Assembly (NCBI RefSeq): GCF_030811555.1
Contig: NZ_JAUSQZ010000001.1
Span: forward strand, 7,251,241-7,315,240
From: Kineosporia succinea
Lineage (GTDB): Bacteria > Actinomycetota > Actinomycetes > Actinomycetales > Kineosporiaceae
Direction: 5' to 3'
Length of the DNA stretch: 64,000 nt
Shown here piece by piece: positions 33,711-43,438 of this stretch. The notes beneath the pieces were generated by a model. That model was not told the DNA's origin. It did no database searches and saw only the letters and a list, made by a program, of their open reading frames with translations. The position numbers were made by a program, and so were the translations under genes. Position 1 is the first letter of the stretch. Every line of letters starts with the position of its first letter.

Positions 33711-35027
33711 GTGAATCCCCAGCGTTCGGCCGTCGCGATCGGTATCGCCGCGGCTCTGACCCTGACCGCCTGCGCCAGCACCGGTTCCAGCTCCGACACC
33801 GCCGCCGACACCTCGGCCAAGACCGTCCCCGCGGCCAAGGGCGACGGCAAGACCCTCACCGTCTGGACGATGAACGGCGACTACACCGAGGCCACCATCG
33901 AGGCCATCAACGCCGAGTTCACCCGGCAGACCGGGGCGAAGGTCGACGTCCAGATCCAGGAGTGGGACGGCATCACCACCCGGATCAGCACGGCGCTGTC
34001 CACCGCGAACACCCCGGACGTGCTCGACCTCGGCAACACCCAGGTCGCCAGCTTCGCCGCCAACGGCGGCCTGGTCGACCTCACCGCCTACAAGGAAGAC
34101 CTGGCCGGGGGCCGCACCTGGCTCGCCGGTCTGGAAGAGCCCGCCACCGTGGACGGTTCGCTCTACGCCGTGCCGGGCTTCGCGGGCGCCCGGGCGGTCG
34201 TCTACAACAAGAAGATCTGGGCGGACGCCGGGGTCACCGAGGTGCCCGCCACCTACGACGAGCTCACCGCGGCCCTGGACAAGGTGAAGGCCGCGAACAC
34301 CGCGAGCGATTTCTCCGCGTTCTACCTGCCGGGCCAGTACTGGGCCGCGGGCATGCAGTGGGTGTGGGACGCCGGCGGCGAGATCGCCACGAACTCGGGC
34401 GACACCTGGACCGGTGGTTTCGAGACGCCCGAGGCGCAGAAGGGCCTCAACGACTTCAAGGCCTTCCAGGACGCCTACTCCAGCAAGGCGTCCAAGGCCC
34501 TGCACACCGACAACCCCGACTTCAACCAGCTGTTCGCCGACGAGAAGGCCTCGGCCATCCTCACCACCACCGGCAGCATCGCCAAGGCGCTCGAGATCAA
34601 CCCGAAGATGAAGAGCGAGGACATCGGCACCTTCCCGCTGCCCGGCATCTCCGGCAAGACCCAGCCGGCCATGCTCGGCGGCTCGGACTGGGGCATCGCG
34701 GCCAAGAGTGACGCCGTCGACCTGGCCCTGGTCTGGACGAAGATCGCCACCAGCCCCGACTTCCAGGACAAGTACGTCTTCGGCAAGGACGGCTGGATCC
34801 CGAACAGCACCGAGGGCATCGAGGCCGCCCAGGCCACCACCAGCGAGCAGCTGAAGGGCTTCTTCACCGCGGCCCTGAACTCCAAGGCCACGCCGGCCGC
34901 CGCGCAGTGGGCCGCGATCGAGGGCGACAAGAGCATCAACCAGCTCTTCTCCTCGATCGCCACCGGTGACAAGACGCCGGAGGAAGCCGCCAAGACCTTC
35001 GACGCGCACCTCACCGACACGCTGTGA
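33711..35027 (+). CDS. Sugar ABC transporter, solute-binding lipoprotein
   Basis: 438 residues, GTG start after AAAGGAG. Signal peptide with lipobox ending at Cys21 (LTLTACAS), Thr/Ser-rich linker, then an extracellular binding protein of family 1: LTVWTMNGDYTEATIEAINA, VVYNKKIWADAGVTEVPATY, and KASAILTT(T)G-like strand around residue 280. It captures sugar outside the membrane and hands it to the two permeases encoded next. With GH20 in the same operon, N,N'-diacetylchitobiose or GlcNAc oligomers are the probable ligands. Confidence 0.9.
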   Translation: MNPQRSAVAIGIAAALTLTACASTGSSSDTAADTSAKTVPAAKGDGKTLTVWTMNGDYTEATIEAINAEFTRQTGAKVDVQIQEWDGITTRISTALSTANTPDVLDLGNTQVASFAANGGLVDLTAYKEDLAGGRTWLAGLEEPATVDGSLYAVPGFAGARAVVYNKKIWADAGVTEVPATYDELTAALDKVKAANTASDFSAFYLPGQYWAAGMQWVWDAGGEIATNSGDTWTGGFETPEAQKGLNDFKAFQDAYSSKASKALHTDNPDFNQLFADEKASAILTTTGSIAKALEINPKMKSEDIGTFPLPGISGKTQPAMLGGSDWGIAAKSDAVDLALVWTKIATSPDFQDKYVFGKDGWIPNSTEGIEAAQATTSEQLKGFFTAALNSKATPAAAQWAAIEGDKSINQLFSSIATGDKTPEEAAKTFDAHLTDTL

Positions 35028-35977
35028 CCGTCGAAACTCCCACCGGTACTCAGAAAGAGACCGCCCCCGCGCCCAGCGCGCGGGGGCGGCGCCCCGATCT
35101 GACCCCGCTCTGGCTCCTCACCCCGGCCGGCGTGGTGATCACGCTGGTCACCCTGCTGCCGATCGTCTACCTGGTCTACACGTCGTTCACGAACTACGAC
35201 CAGAAGACGCTGTTCACCGGCGAGTTCCGCTACACCGGGCTCGAGCAGTACACGAGTCTGCTGAGCAGTGGCGCGTTCTGGCGCTCGCTGCTGCGCACCG
35301 TGCTCTTCACGGCGGCGATGGTGGCCGGCAGCATGGTCATCGGGATGGCCGTGTCGCACCTGCTCACCCGGGTCAGCCGGTTCTGGCGGCACACCACCAC
35401 GGTCGTGCTGATCCTGGCCTGGGCGATGCCGAACGTGGCCTCGTCGCTGGTCTGGAACTGGCTCTTCCAGCCCGGCTACGGCGTGGTCAACTGGGCCCTG
35501 GCCCAGGTGCGGGTCTTCGGCGACACCACCAGCCTGAACTGGGCCGGTGACCCGGCGCTGGCCTACACCGCGATCTGGCTGCTGATCGTCTGGCAGGCGG
35601 TGCCCTTCATCGCCCTGACCCTGAACGCGGCCGAGCAGCAGGTGCCCCCGGAGTACCAGGAGGCCGCCCGGCTCGACGGGGCGAGCGAGTTCACCGTCTA
35701 CCGGGTGATCACGCTGACGTTCCTGCGCCCGACGCTCCTGCTCGTCACCATCCTGTCGGTGATCTGGGACTACAACGTGTTCAACCAGATCTGGCTGTTC
35801 TCCGGCGGTGGCCCCGGCGACTCCACGTCGACCCTGGGCGTCTACACCTACAAGACCGCGTTCGTCGGGTTCCAGATCGGCCAGGGCGCTGCCATCTCCG
35901 TGATCACGACGGTGCTGCTGCTCGGTCTGACCGCCCTCTACATCCGTAACCTGCTCCGGTCGGGAGAAGATCTGTGA
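35024..35977 (+). CDS. Sugar ABC transporter permease, MalF type
   Basis: 317 residues with six membrane segments; the GTG overlaps the previous stop. EAA loop reads EYQEAARLDGASEFTVYRVI, the docking site for the ATPase. Short cytoplasmic N-terminus rich in Pro/Arg before TM1 (LWLLTPAGVVITLVTLLPIV). First of the permease pair. No ATPase gene is present, as is usual in actinobacteria, where a shared MsiK-type ATPase serves many importers. Confidence 0.92.
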   Translation: MTVETPTGTQKETAPAPSARGRRPDLTPLWLLTPAGVVITLVTLLPIVYLVYTSFTNYDQKTLFTGEFRYTGLEQYTSLLSSGAFWRSLLRTVLFTAAMVAGSMVIGMAVSHLLTRVSRFWRHTTTVVLILAWAMPNVASSLVWNWLFQPGYGVVNWALAQVRVFGDTTSLNWAGDPALAYTAIWLLIVWQAVPFIALTLNAAEQQVPPEYQEAARLDGASEFTVYRVITLTFLRPTLLLVTILSVIWDYNVFNQIWLFSGGGPGDSTSTLGVYTYKTAFVGFQIGQGAAISVITTVLLLGLTALYIRNLLRSGEDL

Positions 35978-36795
35978 GCCGACCCCGCCTCTCGAATGTC
36001 CTCGCCGCGATCTTCTGCCTGGTCTGGGTCTTCCCGGTCTACTGGATGATCAACAGCGCCTTCAAGCCGCGTTCCGAACTGCTCACCACGTCACCGCACT
36101 TCGTGCCGTACCACCCGACGTTCGACAACTTCGTCACCGCCGTGACGCAGGCGAACTTCCTGACCAACCTGCGCAACAGCGTGATCGTGGTCTCGGTCAC
36201 CGTGGTGCTGTCGATCGTGGTCGGCATCTTCGCCGCGGCGGCACTCTCGCGGTTCCGGTTCACCGGCCGCCGGGCGATCCTCGTGGTGATCCTGGCGGTG
36301 CAGATGCTGCCCGGAACCGCGCTGCTCATCCCCATGTTCGCGTTGTTCAACACGGCCAACCTGCTCGGCACCTACTTCGCGCTGATCCTGGCGTATCTCG
36401 CCACCACGCTGCCGTTCTCGATCTGGGTGATGCGCGGCTTCTTCGTGGCCATCCCGAAGGAGATCGAGGAGGCCGCCCGCTGCGACGGCGCCGGCACCTG
36501 GCGCATCCTCGTCAGCGTGCTGTTCCCGCTGGTCGGACCGGGCGTGATCGCCACCAGCATCTTCGCGTTCATCGCGGCCTGGAACGACTACCTGGTCGCC
36601 TACACCTTCATGCAGGACCAGAGCCGGTACACGCTGCCGGTGTGGCTGGCATCGTTCACCAACCCCATCTCCGGCACCGACTACGGCGGCCAGATGGCCG
36701 CTTCCGTCATCTTCTCGCTGCCCGTCGTCGTCTTCTTCCTCTTCATCCAGCGCAACCTGGTCGCCGGCATGTCCGCCGGCGCCGTGAAGGGCTGA
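35974..36795 (+). CDS. Sugar ABC transporter permease, MalG type
   Basis: 273 residues, six membrane segments; GTG overlapping the previous stop by four bases. EAA loop EIEEAARCDGAGTWRILVSV followed by LFPLVGPGVIATSIFAFIAA. Second permease of the importer. The next gene begins six bases after its stop, so transport and hydrolysis of the sugar are encoded on one transcript. Confidence 0.92.
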   Translation: MSRPRLSNVLAAIFCLVWVFPVYWMINSAFKPRSELLTTSPHFVPYHPTFDNFVTAVTQANFLTNLRNSVIVVSVTVVLSIVVGIFAAAALSRFRFTGRRAILVVILAVQMLPGTALLIPMFALFNTANLLGTYFALILAYLATTLPFSIWVMRGFFVAIPKEIEEAARCDGAGTWRILVSVLFPLVGPGVIATSIFAFIAAWNDYLVAYTFMQDQSRYTLPVWLASFTNPISGTDYGGQMAASVIFSLPVVVFFLFIQRNLVAGMSAGAVKG

Positions 36796-36801
36796 TCCAC
36801 C

Positions 36802-38406
36802 ATGATCCCCCGCGCCACCACACAGACCGCCTCCGACGGCTTCCTCGTCCTCGACAGCGTGACCACGCTCGAGGCACCCGACGAGCTCACCGGCGTCCTC
36901 ACCTGGTTCCAGTCGGCCCTGAGGCCCGCCACCGGTCTCCCGTTCCGCGAGAAGGCCGGTGGCACGATCCGCCTGGCGCTCTCGAGCGAGATGGCGGACG
37001 AGGCGTACCGTCTCGTGGTCACCCCCACCGGTGCGGTGGTCACCGGCGGCGGGCCGGCCGGGGTCTTCTACGGCTGCCAGGCGTTCCTGCAGCTCCTGCC
37101 GCCCGAGATCCACCGTCGGGGACTCGTGACCGGCGTCCGCTGGGAGGCCGCGGCCGGCACTCTCGACGACGCCCCGCGCTTCGGCTGGCGCGGTGTGATG
37201 CTCGATGTGGCGCGGCATTTCATGCCCAAGCACGACGTGCTGCGATTCATCGACCTGATGGCCCTGCACCGCCTGAACACACTGCACTGGCACCTGACCG
37301 AAGACCAGGGCTGGCGGCTCGAGATCAAGCGCTACCCGCGCCTGACCGAGGTCGGCGCCTGGCGCAGCAGCAGCCAGGTCGGGGCCGAGCGCGAAGGCGC
37401 TCCCGAGAACGGGCGCCCGCACGGGGGTTTCTACACGCAGGACGATGTGCGCGAGATCGTCGCCTACGCCGCCGAGCGTTTCATCACGGTGGTGCCGGAG
37501 ATCGAGACGCCCGGTCACGTGCAGTCCGTGCTGGCCGCCTACCCGGAGCTCGGGGTGCACGGGAAGCCGGTGGAGGTGTGGACCCGCTGGGGTATCAGCC
37601 GTGACGTGCTGAACCTGGAGGAGTCGACGGTCGAGTTCTTCCTGAACGTGTTCGACGAGGTCATGGACCTGTTCCCGTCGACGTTCATCGGGATCGGCGG
37701 TGACGAGTGCCCGCGCGACCAGTGGGAGAAGGACCCCCGCACCCAGGAGCGCATGGCCGAGCTCGGCCTGACCCGCGAGGCCGACCTGCAGACCTGGTTC
37801 GTGCGGCGTCTCGACGACCACCTGACCGCCGCCGGGAGAAGGGTTTTCGGCTGGGACGAGATCCTCGAGGGCGACCTGGCACCGGGCGCGACCGTGGCCT
37901 CGTGGCGGGGCATGGCCGGTGCGGTCTCGGCCGCGCGGCGCGGTCACGACGTGATCGCCTGCCCCGACGACGTGGTCTACCTCGACTACCGGCAGTCCGA
38001 ATCGCCGGACGAGCCGATCCCGGTGGCCATTCCGCTGACGCTCGAGGACGTGTACCGGTTCGAGCCGGTGCCCGCGGAACTCTCGGCCGACGAGGCCCGG
38101 CACGTGCTCGGCGGGCAGGCCAACATCTGGACCGAGCACGCCGACAACCCCCGCGCCGTGGACTATCTCGTGTTCCCCCGGCTGTGTGCGGTGGCCGAGG
38201 CGCTGTGGAGCACCCAGCCCCGCGACTTCGCCGACTTCAGCGCCCGGCTGGAGCAGCACCTGGAGCGGCTCGACGCGATCGGCGTGGAGTACCGGCACGC
38301 CGACGGGCCGCGGCCGTGGCAGAAGCGGCCGGGCGTGGCGGGCCGGCCGTCGACCCGCCAGGAGCGGGCCGAGCACATCGCCGCCCTGGTCGCGAACATT
38401 CGGTAA
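36802..38406 (+). CDS. GH20 beta-N-acetylhexosaminidase
   Basis: 534 residues without signal peptide, so intracellular. N-terminal GH20b domain (about 10-120), then the catalytic TIM barrel: RFGWRGVMLDVARHFMP, LHWHLTEDQGWRLEI, VPEIETPGHVQSVL and the Asp-Glu catalytic pair in IGIGGDECPRDQWEKD; WDEILEGDLAPGATVASWRG and NIWTEHADN line the sugar site. It removes terminal GlcNAc/GalNAc by substrate-assisted catalysis. In this operon it would split imported chitobiose to GlcNAc. Confidence 0.93.
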   Translation: MIPRATTQTASDGFLVLDSVTTLEAPDELTGVLTWFQSALRPATGLPFREKAGGTIRLALSSEMADEAYRLVVTPTGAVVTGGGPAGVFYGCQAFLQLLPPEIHRRGLVTGVRWEAAAGTLDDAPRFGWRGVMLDVARHFMPKHDVLRFIDLMALHRLNTLHWHLTEDQGWRLEIKRYPRLTEVGAWRSSSQVGAEREGAPENGRPHGGFYTQDDVREIVAYAAERFITVVPEIETPGHVQSVLAAYPELGVHGKPVEVWTRWGISRDVLNLEESTVEFFLNVFDEVMDLFPSTFIGIGGDECPRDQWEKDPRTQERMAELGLTREADLQTWFVRRLDDHLTAAGRRVFGWDEILEGDLAPGATVASWRGMAGAVSAARRGHDVIACPDDVVYLDYRQSESPDEPIPVAIPLTLEDVYRFEPVPAELSADEARHVLGGQANIWTEHADNPRAVDYLVFPRLCAVAEALWSTQPRDFADFSARLEQHLERLDAIGVEYRHADGPRPWQKRPGVAGRPSTRQERAEHIAALVANIR

Positions 38407-38430
38407 TTCCTCTCGAGAGGTAGCGTTTCC

Positions 38431-39657
38431 ATGGACGGAAAGCATGGCGCGTCCCGGCGGCAGATGCTGCTGGGCGGTCTGGGCGGCGCGGCGGTCGTTG
38501 CCGGCCTGGCCCGGCCTTCGATAGCTTCGGCGGCCGTGACCCCGGCCGCCGTGTCCCCCGACCCGGTGCGGCGGGCCTACGCGTTCCTGTCCGCGAAGTT
38601 CGACGAGTTCGGCAGCGGTTCGGACCTGCGGGTGCCGCGCAGCTACACGGGTGGGTTCTTCCAGACGCCGACCTGGGACTTCGTCTCGTCGTTCGCCTAC
38701 GACGACGCGCTGGTGATCATGGCCTGGCTGGCGGGCGGTGACGTGCGGCGCGCCACGATCCTGGGCGACACCCTGCTCTACGCCCAGGAACACGACCCGA
38801 TCGGTGACGGGCGCACCCGGGCGTCTTACCAGCCCGACTCGTTCACCACCCTCAACGGCTCGCTCGACATCGGCTCCCCGGCGGCGTTCACGGGGAACCA
38901 GGCGTGGGTGGGCATGGCGTTCGCGCACCTGTACGCCCGCACCCGCCAGAAGCGTTTCCTGGAAGGGGCTCTCGCCGAGGCCGAGTGGATCCAGGACAGG
39001 ACCTACGACGTCGTGCGGGCGCCGTACGGGTACACCGGCGGCCGCAACGCGGCGGACGAGCCGAACACGTTCAAGGCGACCGAGCACAACATCGACGTGG
39101 GCGCGTTCTTCACCATGCTGGCCTCGCTCACGGGCCGGCCGGTGTGGCGGCAGCGGGCCCGGGTCGCCTTCGGTTTCGTGGAGGCGATGCAGGACGCGTC
39201 GGACGGGCACCTGTGGACCGGAACCGATCCCGACGGGGTCACCACCAACACCCGCCCGATCCCGGAAGACGTTCAGACGTGGGCCTACCTGGCCACGCTC
39301 GACCGGCGGTACAGCCGCTCGGTCGACTGGACCCTCGCGAACCTGGCCGCGACCGACGCCGGGATCACCGGGGTCAGTTACAGCGACGCAGACGTGAGCA
39401 AGGTCTGGCTGGAGGGCACGGCCCAGACGGCGCTGGCGCTCAGGGCCCGGGGGTCGGCGAAGGCGGCGCGGCCACTGCTGGCCGCGATCGAGAAGGCTCA
39501 GGCGACCACCGAACACGGTGACGGACGGGGGATCCCGGCCGCGTCGTCCGACGGTCTGGACACCGGCTTCGGCGATCTCTACCACGCCAGCCTGCACACC
39601 GGGGCCACGGCCTGGTACCTGCTGGCGGCGAAGGGGTGGAACCCGTTCCGGCTCTAG
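38431..39657 (+). CDS. Tat-exported (alpha/alpha) toroid protein, probable glycan-active enzyme
   Basis: 408 residues. Twin-arginine signal peptide (SRRQMLLGGLGGAAVVAGLA, residues 8-27). The mature part is helical with repeated Trp/Tyr-rich segments (FVSSFAYDDALVIMAWLAGG, AFTGNQAWVGMAFAHLYART, ATAWYLLAAKGWNPF) as in six-hairpin glycosidase-like folds (GH8/GH88/GH105-like toroids). I cannot assign a family. As last gene of the hexosaminidase operon it may act outside the cell on the same polymer. Confidence 0.7.
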   Translation: MDGKHGASRRQMLLGGLGGAAVVAGLARPSIASAAVTPAAVSPDPVRRAYAFLSAKFDEFGSGSDLRVPRSYTGGFFQTPTWDFVSSFAYDDALVIMAWLAGGDVRRATILGDTLLYAQEHDPIGDGRTRASYQPDSFTTLNGSLDIGSPAAFTGNQAWVGMAFAHLYARTRQKRFLEGALAEAEWIQDRTYDVVRAPYGYTGGRNAADEPNTFKATEHNIDVGAFFTMLASLTGRPVWRQRARVAFGFVEAMQDASDGHLWTGTDPDGVTTNTRPIPEDVQTWAYLATLDRRYSRSVDWTLANLAATDAGITGVSYSDADVSKVWLEGTAQTALALRARGSAKAARPLLAAIEKAQATTEHGDGRGIPAASSDGLDTGFGDLYHASLHTGATAWYLLAAKGWNPFRL

Positions 39658-41465
39658 GCCGTGTCGCAGGCCGTTGCTGAGTGGGCGGGGAGGCGGACGG
39701 TGAAGGTCGTCCCCTCCCCCAGCCTGCTCTCCACCTCGATCGTGCCGTCGTGCAGTTCGGTGATCTGGCGCACGACGGCCAGGCCCAGCCCACTGCCGCC
39801 GCTCGCCCGGGTGCGGGAGGTGTCGGCGCGCCAGAAGCGGTCGAAGACCTTGTCCAGGTGCTCGGGAGCGATGCCGGTGCCGGTGTCCTCCACCGCGACG
39901 GTGACGAGATCGCCGTCGCTGCGGGCGTTCACCGTCACCGTCCCCCCGGCCGGGGTGTAACGCAGACCGTTCGAGACCAGGTTGCCGACCAGCTGACGCA
40001 GCCTCACCGCGTCCGCCGTCAGGGTCGGCTCCCCCTCGACGTCCGCCCGCAGCACGACACCGGCCGCGTCGGCCGCCCCTTGGTGCGCCTCGAGCACGGG
40101 CACCAGCACGTCGTTGAGCTCGAGGGGTTCGCGGTGCACGCGGAAGGTGCCGGCGTCGGCCGCGGCGAGATCGGCCAGATCGTCGATCACGTGCTGCAGC
40201 AGCATGGTCTCGTCGTGCAGGAGGTCGACGAGCGGACGGTCGGTGGGGGTCAGGCCGTCCTGGGCCGCCTCCAGCCAGCCGCGGATGGTGGTCAGCGGGT
40301 TGCGCAGCTCGTGGGCGACGTCGCCGACCATGGCCCGGCGCTGCGCCTCGGAACGGTCGCGGCGCTCCCGGGCCTCATTGAGAGCCCGCGCGAGATAGGC
40401 GAACTCGTCCTTCGACGTGAGGGTCACCGGCTCCTGCCGGGCGGCGCCGTCGGTCAGTGCCCGCAGCGGGCGCACCAGGCGGCGGCCCAGCAGCACCGTG
40501 ACCAGGATGGTCGCGAGCAGCACGCCGCCGGTCACGGCGACGATGCGCACGACGTTGCCGTTCGAGAGCGTGAAGGCGGTGCCGGCCTGCCCGGTGTCGG
40601 GATCGGTGACGAAGAGCTGAACGGCCGGGGCCACGTAGGGCTGCAGCTGCTCGCGGCGGGCCTGCTCGAGGCAGGTGCGGGCCTGGGCGGTGTCCGGGCC
40701 GGTGTACCAGGAGTCCTGGTCGAGGAGCACGCTGGTGGCCGTGGTCGCGCGCGGGACGGTGACCGGGCGCCGGGTCGTGCCGCCCGCCCCGAGGCAGTCT
40801 GTGACCAGCCGCCCGAGGTCGAGCAGGGCGGCGCGCTCGGTGGCCGTGACCGGGCTCGGGTTGCGTGCGCGGCAGTCGGCGAGCACGGCCGCGTCGACGC
40901 CCGCGGCCGTCTCGACCGTGGGGCGGCCGCTCGCCGCCCTCACGATCTCCACGTCGTCCAGGTCCACTCCCCCGGTCGCGGTCAGGCAGCGCATCAGGCT
41001 CACCGCGGCGTCGTCGAGGGCCGCGCTCTCCTGGTCGGTGAGGACGTACGGGCCGAGCACGCGCGCGTCGATGCGGCTGCTGCCACCGGTGAGGGTGGTG
41101 TCGATGCGCAGCGGGTCGACGGTCGCGGAGGGCTGGGTGCCGGCGGGAGGGGCCGGTCCCGCCGAGGACTGGGCCACGACCGCGCCGTCGGTGAGGGCGG
41201 TCAGGGTGATGCGGCGGTCGAGGTCGTCGGCCCGCTCGGCCAGCAGTGGGCGCACGCCGGACCAGTCGCGACGGGTGGCCGCGTAGTCGATGAGGGTGTC
41301 GTAGAGAGCCTTCTCGCCGGCCAGCGAGCGCCCCTGCTCCTGGCGGATGGCCTGGGTGGCGGTGCGGGTGGCGAGCCAGGCGGTGGCGGCGACCGAGATC
41401 ACGGCGATGGCGACGGACATCACCAGCAGGCGGGCGACGAGGCTGTGGCGCAGGGGGACGCTCAC
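39654..41465 (-). CDS. Sensor histidine kinase
   Basis: 603 residues, GTG start overlapping the response-regulator stop. TM1 at about 12-32, a ~270-residue extracytoplasmic sensor domain with several Cys, TM2 (VVRIVAVTGGVLLATILVTV), HAMP, then HisKA with phospho-acceptor His in DVAHELRNPLTTIRGWLE and HATPase_c with NLVSNGLRYTP, EDTGTGIAPEH, FDRFWRADTSR and GSGLGLAVVRQI. Divergent from a three-gene MacB-like exporter, which suggests that it senses a compound exported by that system. Confidence 0.92.
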   Translation of the reverse strand: MSVPLRHSLVARLLVMSVAIAVISVAATAWLATRTATQAIRQEQGRSLAGEKALYDTLIDYAATRRDWSGVRPLLAERADDLDRRITLTALTDGAVVAQSSAGPAPPAGTQPSATVDPLRIDTTLTGGSSRIDARVLGPYVLTDQESAALDDAAVSLMRCLTATGGVDLDDVEIVRAASGRPTVETAAGVDAAVLADCRARNPSPVTATERAALLDLGRLVTDCLGAGGTTRRPVTVPRATTATSVLLDQDSWYTGPDTAQARTCLEQARREQLQPYVAPAVQLFVTDPDTGQAGTAFTLSNGNVVRIVAVTGGVLLATILVTVLLGRRLVRPLRALTDGAARQEPVTLTSKDEFAYLARALNEARERRDRSEAQRRAMVGDVAHELRNPLTTIRGWLEAAQDGLTPTDRPLVDLLHDETMLLQHVIDDLADLAAADAGTFRVHREPLELNDVLVPVLEAHQGAADAAGVVLRADVEGEPTLTADAVRLRQLVGNLVSNGLRYTPAGGTVTVNARSDGDLVTVAVEDTGTGIAPEHLDKVFDRFWRADTSRTRASGGSGLGLAVVRQITELHDGTIEVESRLGEGTTFTVRLPAHSATACDTA

Positions 41466-42196
41466 GGCTGCCCGGGGCCGGGGCGGACGTCGGCGTTCAT
41501 CCGGTAGCCGATGCCGAAGACCGTGAGCAGGTAGGCGGGACGGCGGGGGTTCTGCTCGATCTTGCGGCGCAGGTTCATGACGTGCACGTCGATGGTGCGC
41601 TCGGTGGAGCTGCGGTCGAGGCCGTTGGTGTGCACGAGCAGCTGGGCGCGGGTGAAGACCCGGCCGGGGGCGGCGGCGAGCGTCTCCAGGATCGCGAACT
41701 CGCCCGGGGTGCAGTCGATCTGGGAGCCGGCCAGGGTGACCTGGTGCCGGGCCGGGTCGACGGTGAGGTCACCGATGCCGAAGGTGCGGTCTTCCGGGTC
41801 GTTCGGGGGTTTCGAGGGGTTCGGCCGGGGCACGGTGACGCGGCGCAGGAGGGTGCGGACGCGGGCCATGAACTCGCGGGGGCTGTAGGGCTTGGTGAGG
41901 TAGTCGTCGGCGCCGGTGTCGAGGCCGCGTACGAGGTCGTCCAGGGTGGCGCGGGCGGTGAGCATGAGGATGGGGACGGCCGATTCCTCCCGTAGTGCCC
42001 GGCACACCGAAAGGCCGTCCAGTCCGGGCATCATCACGTCGAGCACGAGCAGGTCGGGGGCGGCGGCGCGGGCCTGCTGCAGCGCACTGGCGCCGTCGTG
42101 CACGACCGTGGCCGTGTGCCCTTCCGCCGCGAGGTAGCGGCGGAGCATCTCGGCCTGCCGGGCGTCGTCCTCGGCCACCAGTACGTGAGCTCCCAC
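41462..42196 (-). CDS. OmpR/PhoB-type response regulator
   Basis: 244 residues. Receiver domain with acidic pair EDD near residue 10, phospho-acceptor Asp in LLVLDVMMPG and Lys in YLTKPYSPREF; C-terminal winged helix with CTPGEFAILETLAAAPGRVF, TERTIDVHVMNLRRKI and GIGYRMN. Stop overlaps the kinase start (GTGA). Its start is 84 bp from the divergent exporter operon, so the intervening DNA probably holds its binding sites. Confidence 0.94.
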   Translation of the reverse strand: MGAHVLVAEDDARQAEMLRRYLAAEGHTATVVHDGASALQQARAAAPDLLVLDVMMPGLDGLSVCRALREESAVPILMLTARATLDDLVRGLDTGADDYLTKPYSPREFMARVRTLLRRVTVPRPNPSKPPNDPEDRTFGIGDLTVDPARHQVTLAGSQIDCTPGEFAILETLAAAPGRVFTRAQLLVHTNGLDRSSTERTIDVHVMNLRRKIEQNPRRPAYLLTVFGIGYRMNADVRPGPGQP

Positions 42197-42280
42197 CCGG
42201 CCGATGCTAAACGTTCGCGGCGGCCGGAATTCGATCGAGGCCGAAACCTGACAAGTTCCTCAAAAGTCCTGACCAGCCTG

Positions 42281-43438
42281 ATGGCCATGTCGAGCAGCTC
42301 TGCCTCCCCGCCCCCGCCCGAGGGGCGCCGACGGGCGTTCCGGACCGCCGCGTCCATCATTCTCGTGGCCCTGGTCGCGACCGGCGGCTATCTGGTCGTG
42401 CGGCACGAACCGGCCCGGGCCACCGAGGCGGCGACGCCGCCGGCGAGCACGGCGCAGCTGGAACGCCGGGACCTCTCGACCGGGCAGACGCTCACTGGTC
42501 AGGTGGGGTACGGCACCGCGTTCGAGCTCACGGGGCGGGGCGGGGGCACGGTGACCTGGCTGCCGGAGCCGGGGGCGACGGTGACGCTGGGACAGTCGCT
42601 GTACCGCAACGACGACCAGCCGGTGGCCCTGTTCTACGGCAGGCTGCCGCTGTACCGGCCGCTGTCGGAGGTGGGCCTGGTGGGGCGCGACGTGAAGATC
42701 GTGGCGGACAACCTGGAGGCGCTGGGGTACGACATCGGCTCGGGTACCGGTGCTTCCCCGGGGTCGGTGCGGGGTGCGGACCGGTCGGTGACCGGCAGTG
42801 GTGAGGCGGTGCTCACGGCGGATCTGAAGGCGGCGATCAGGCGCTGGCAGGAGGACACCGGTCGCGAGCCGACCGGGGGGATCGAGATCGGTGACGTGGA
42901 GGTCCGGTCCGGGCCGGTGCGGGTGGAGTCCGTGCTGGTGCAGACCGGGGCGGAGGTCGAGCAGCCGCTGCTGGGGCTGACGTCGACGGGCAAGGCCGTG
43001 ACCGTGATGGCGACGATGACCGAGGCGGGCGGCATCAACCGGGGCGATCGGGTGGACGTGGTGCTCCCCGACGGATCCGATGTCGCCGGGAAGGTGACGG
43101 GGAAGGGTCGGGTGCTCACCGCGTCCTCCGGCTCGGGGGTTCCGGGCGGTTCCGACGAGGCCCAGAAGCTGGCGGTGACGATCACCCTCGACCGGCTCAA
43201 GCCGCTGGCGAAGATCGATGCGGCCGATGTCGAGGTCACGTTCACGGCCCGCACGATCGAGGACGCGTTGGTCGCCCCGGTCGAGGCCCTGGTTTCGTTG
43301 CGTGAGGGCGGGTATGCGGTCGAGCCGGCCGACGGCCGGGGGCTGATCGGGGTGGAGACCGGCATGTTCGCCGACGGGATGGTCGAGGTCAGCGGGTCCG
43401 GGCTCGCCGAGGGGCTTTCCGTGGTGGTGGCGCAGTGA
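42281..43438 (+). CDS. Efflux adaptor (HlyD/MacA-like) with peptidoglycan-binding segment
   Basis: 385 residues from the ATG at 42281 (a second ATG follows at 42287). One N-terminal membrane anchor ([20 protein letters not shown]), lipoyl-like beta domain ([20 protein letters not shown]), a peptidoglycan-binding-like helix pair ([20 protein letters not shown]) and beta-barrel/membrane-proximal domains with [12 protein letters not shown]. This is the actinobacterial form of MacA-type adaptors, anchored outside the membrane. Overlaps the ATPase gene (GTGA). Confidence 0.85.
   Translation: MAMSSSSASPPPPEGRRRAFRTAASIILVALVATGGYLVVRHEPARATEAATPPASTAQLERRDLSTGQTLTGQVGYGTAFELTGRGGGTVTWLPEPGATVTLGQSLYRNDDQPVALFYGRLPLYRPLSEVGLVGRDVKIVADNLEALGYDIGSGTGASPGSVRGADRSVTGSGEAVLTADLKAAIRRWQEDTGREPTGGIEIGDVEVRSGPVRVESVLVQTGAEVEQPLLGLTSTGKAVTVMATMTEAGGINRGDRVDVVLPDGSDVAGKVTGKGRVLTASSGSGVPGGSDEAQKLAVTITLDRLKPLAKIDAADVEVTFTARTIEDALVAPVEALVSLREGGYAVEPADGRGLIGVETGMFADGMVEVSGSGLAEGLSVVVAQ

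Noticed and set aside
36091-39597. 1168-codon minus-strand open frame
   Set aside because: Shadow of the permease, GH20 and toroid genes, whose plus-strand products have clear motifs; composition is typical of GC-driven shadow frames.
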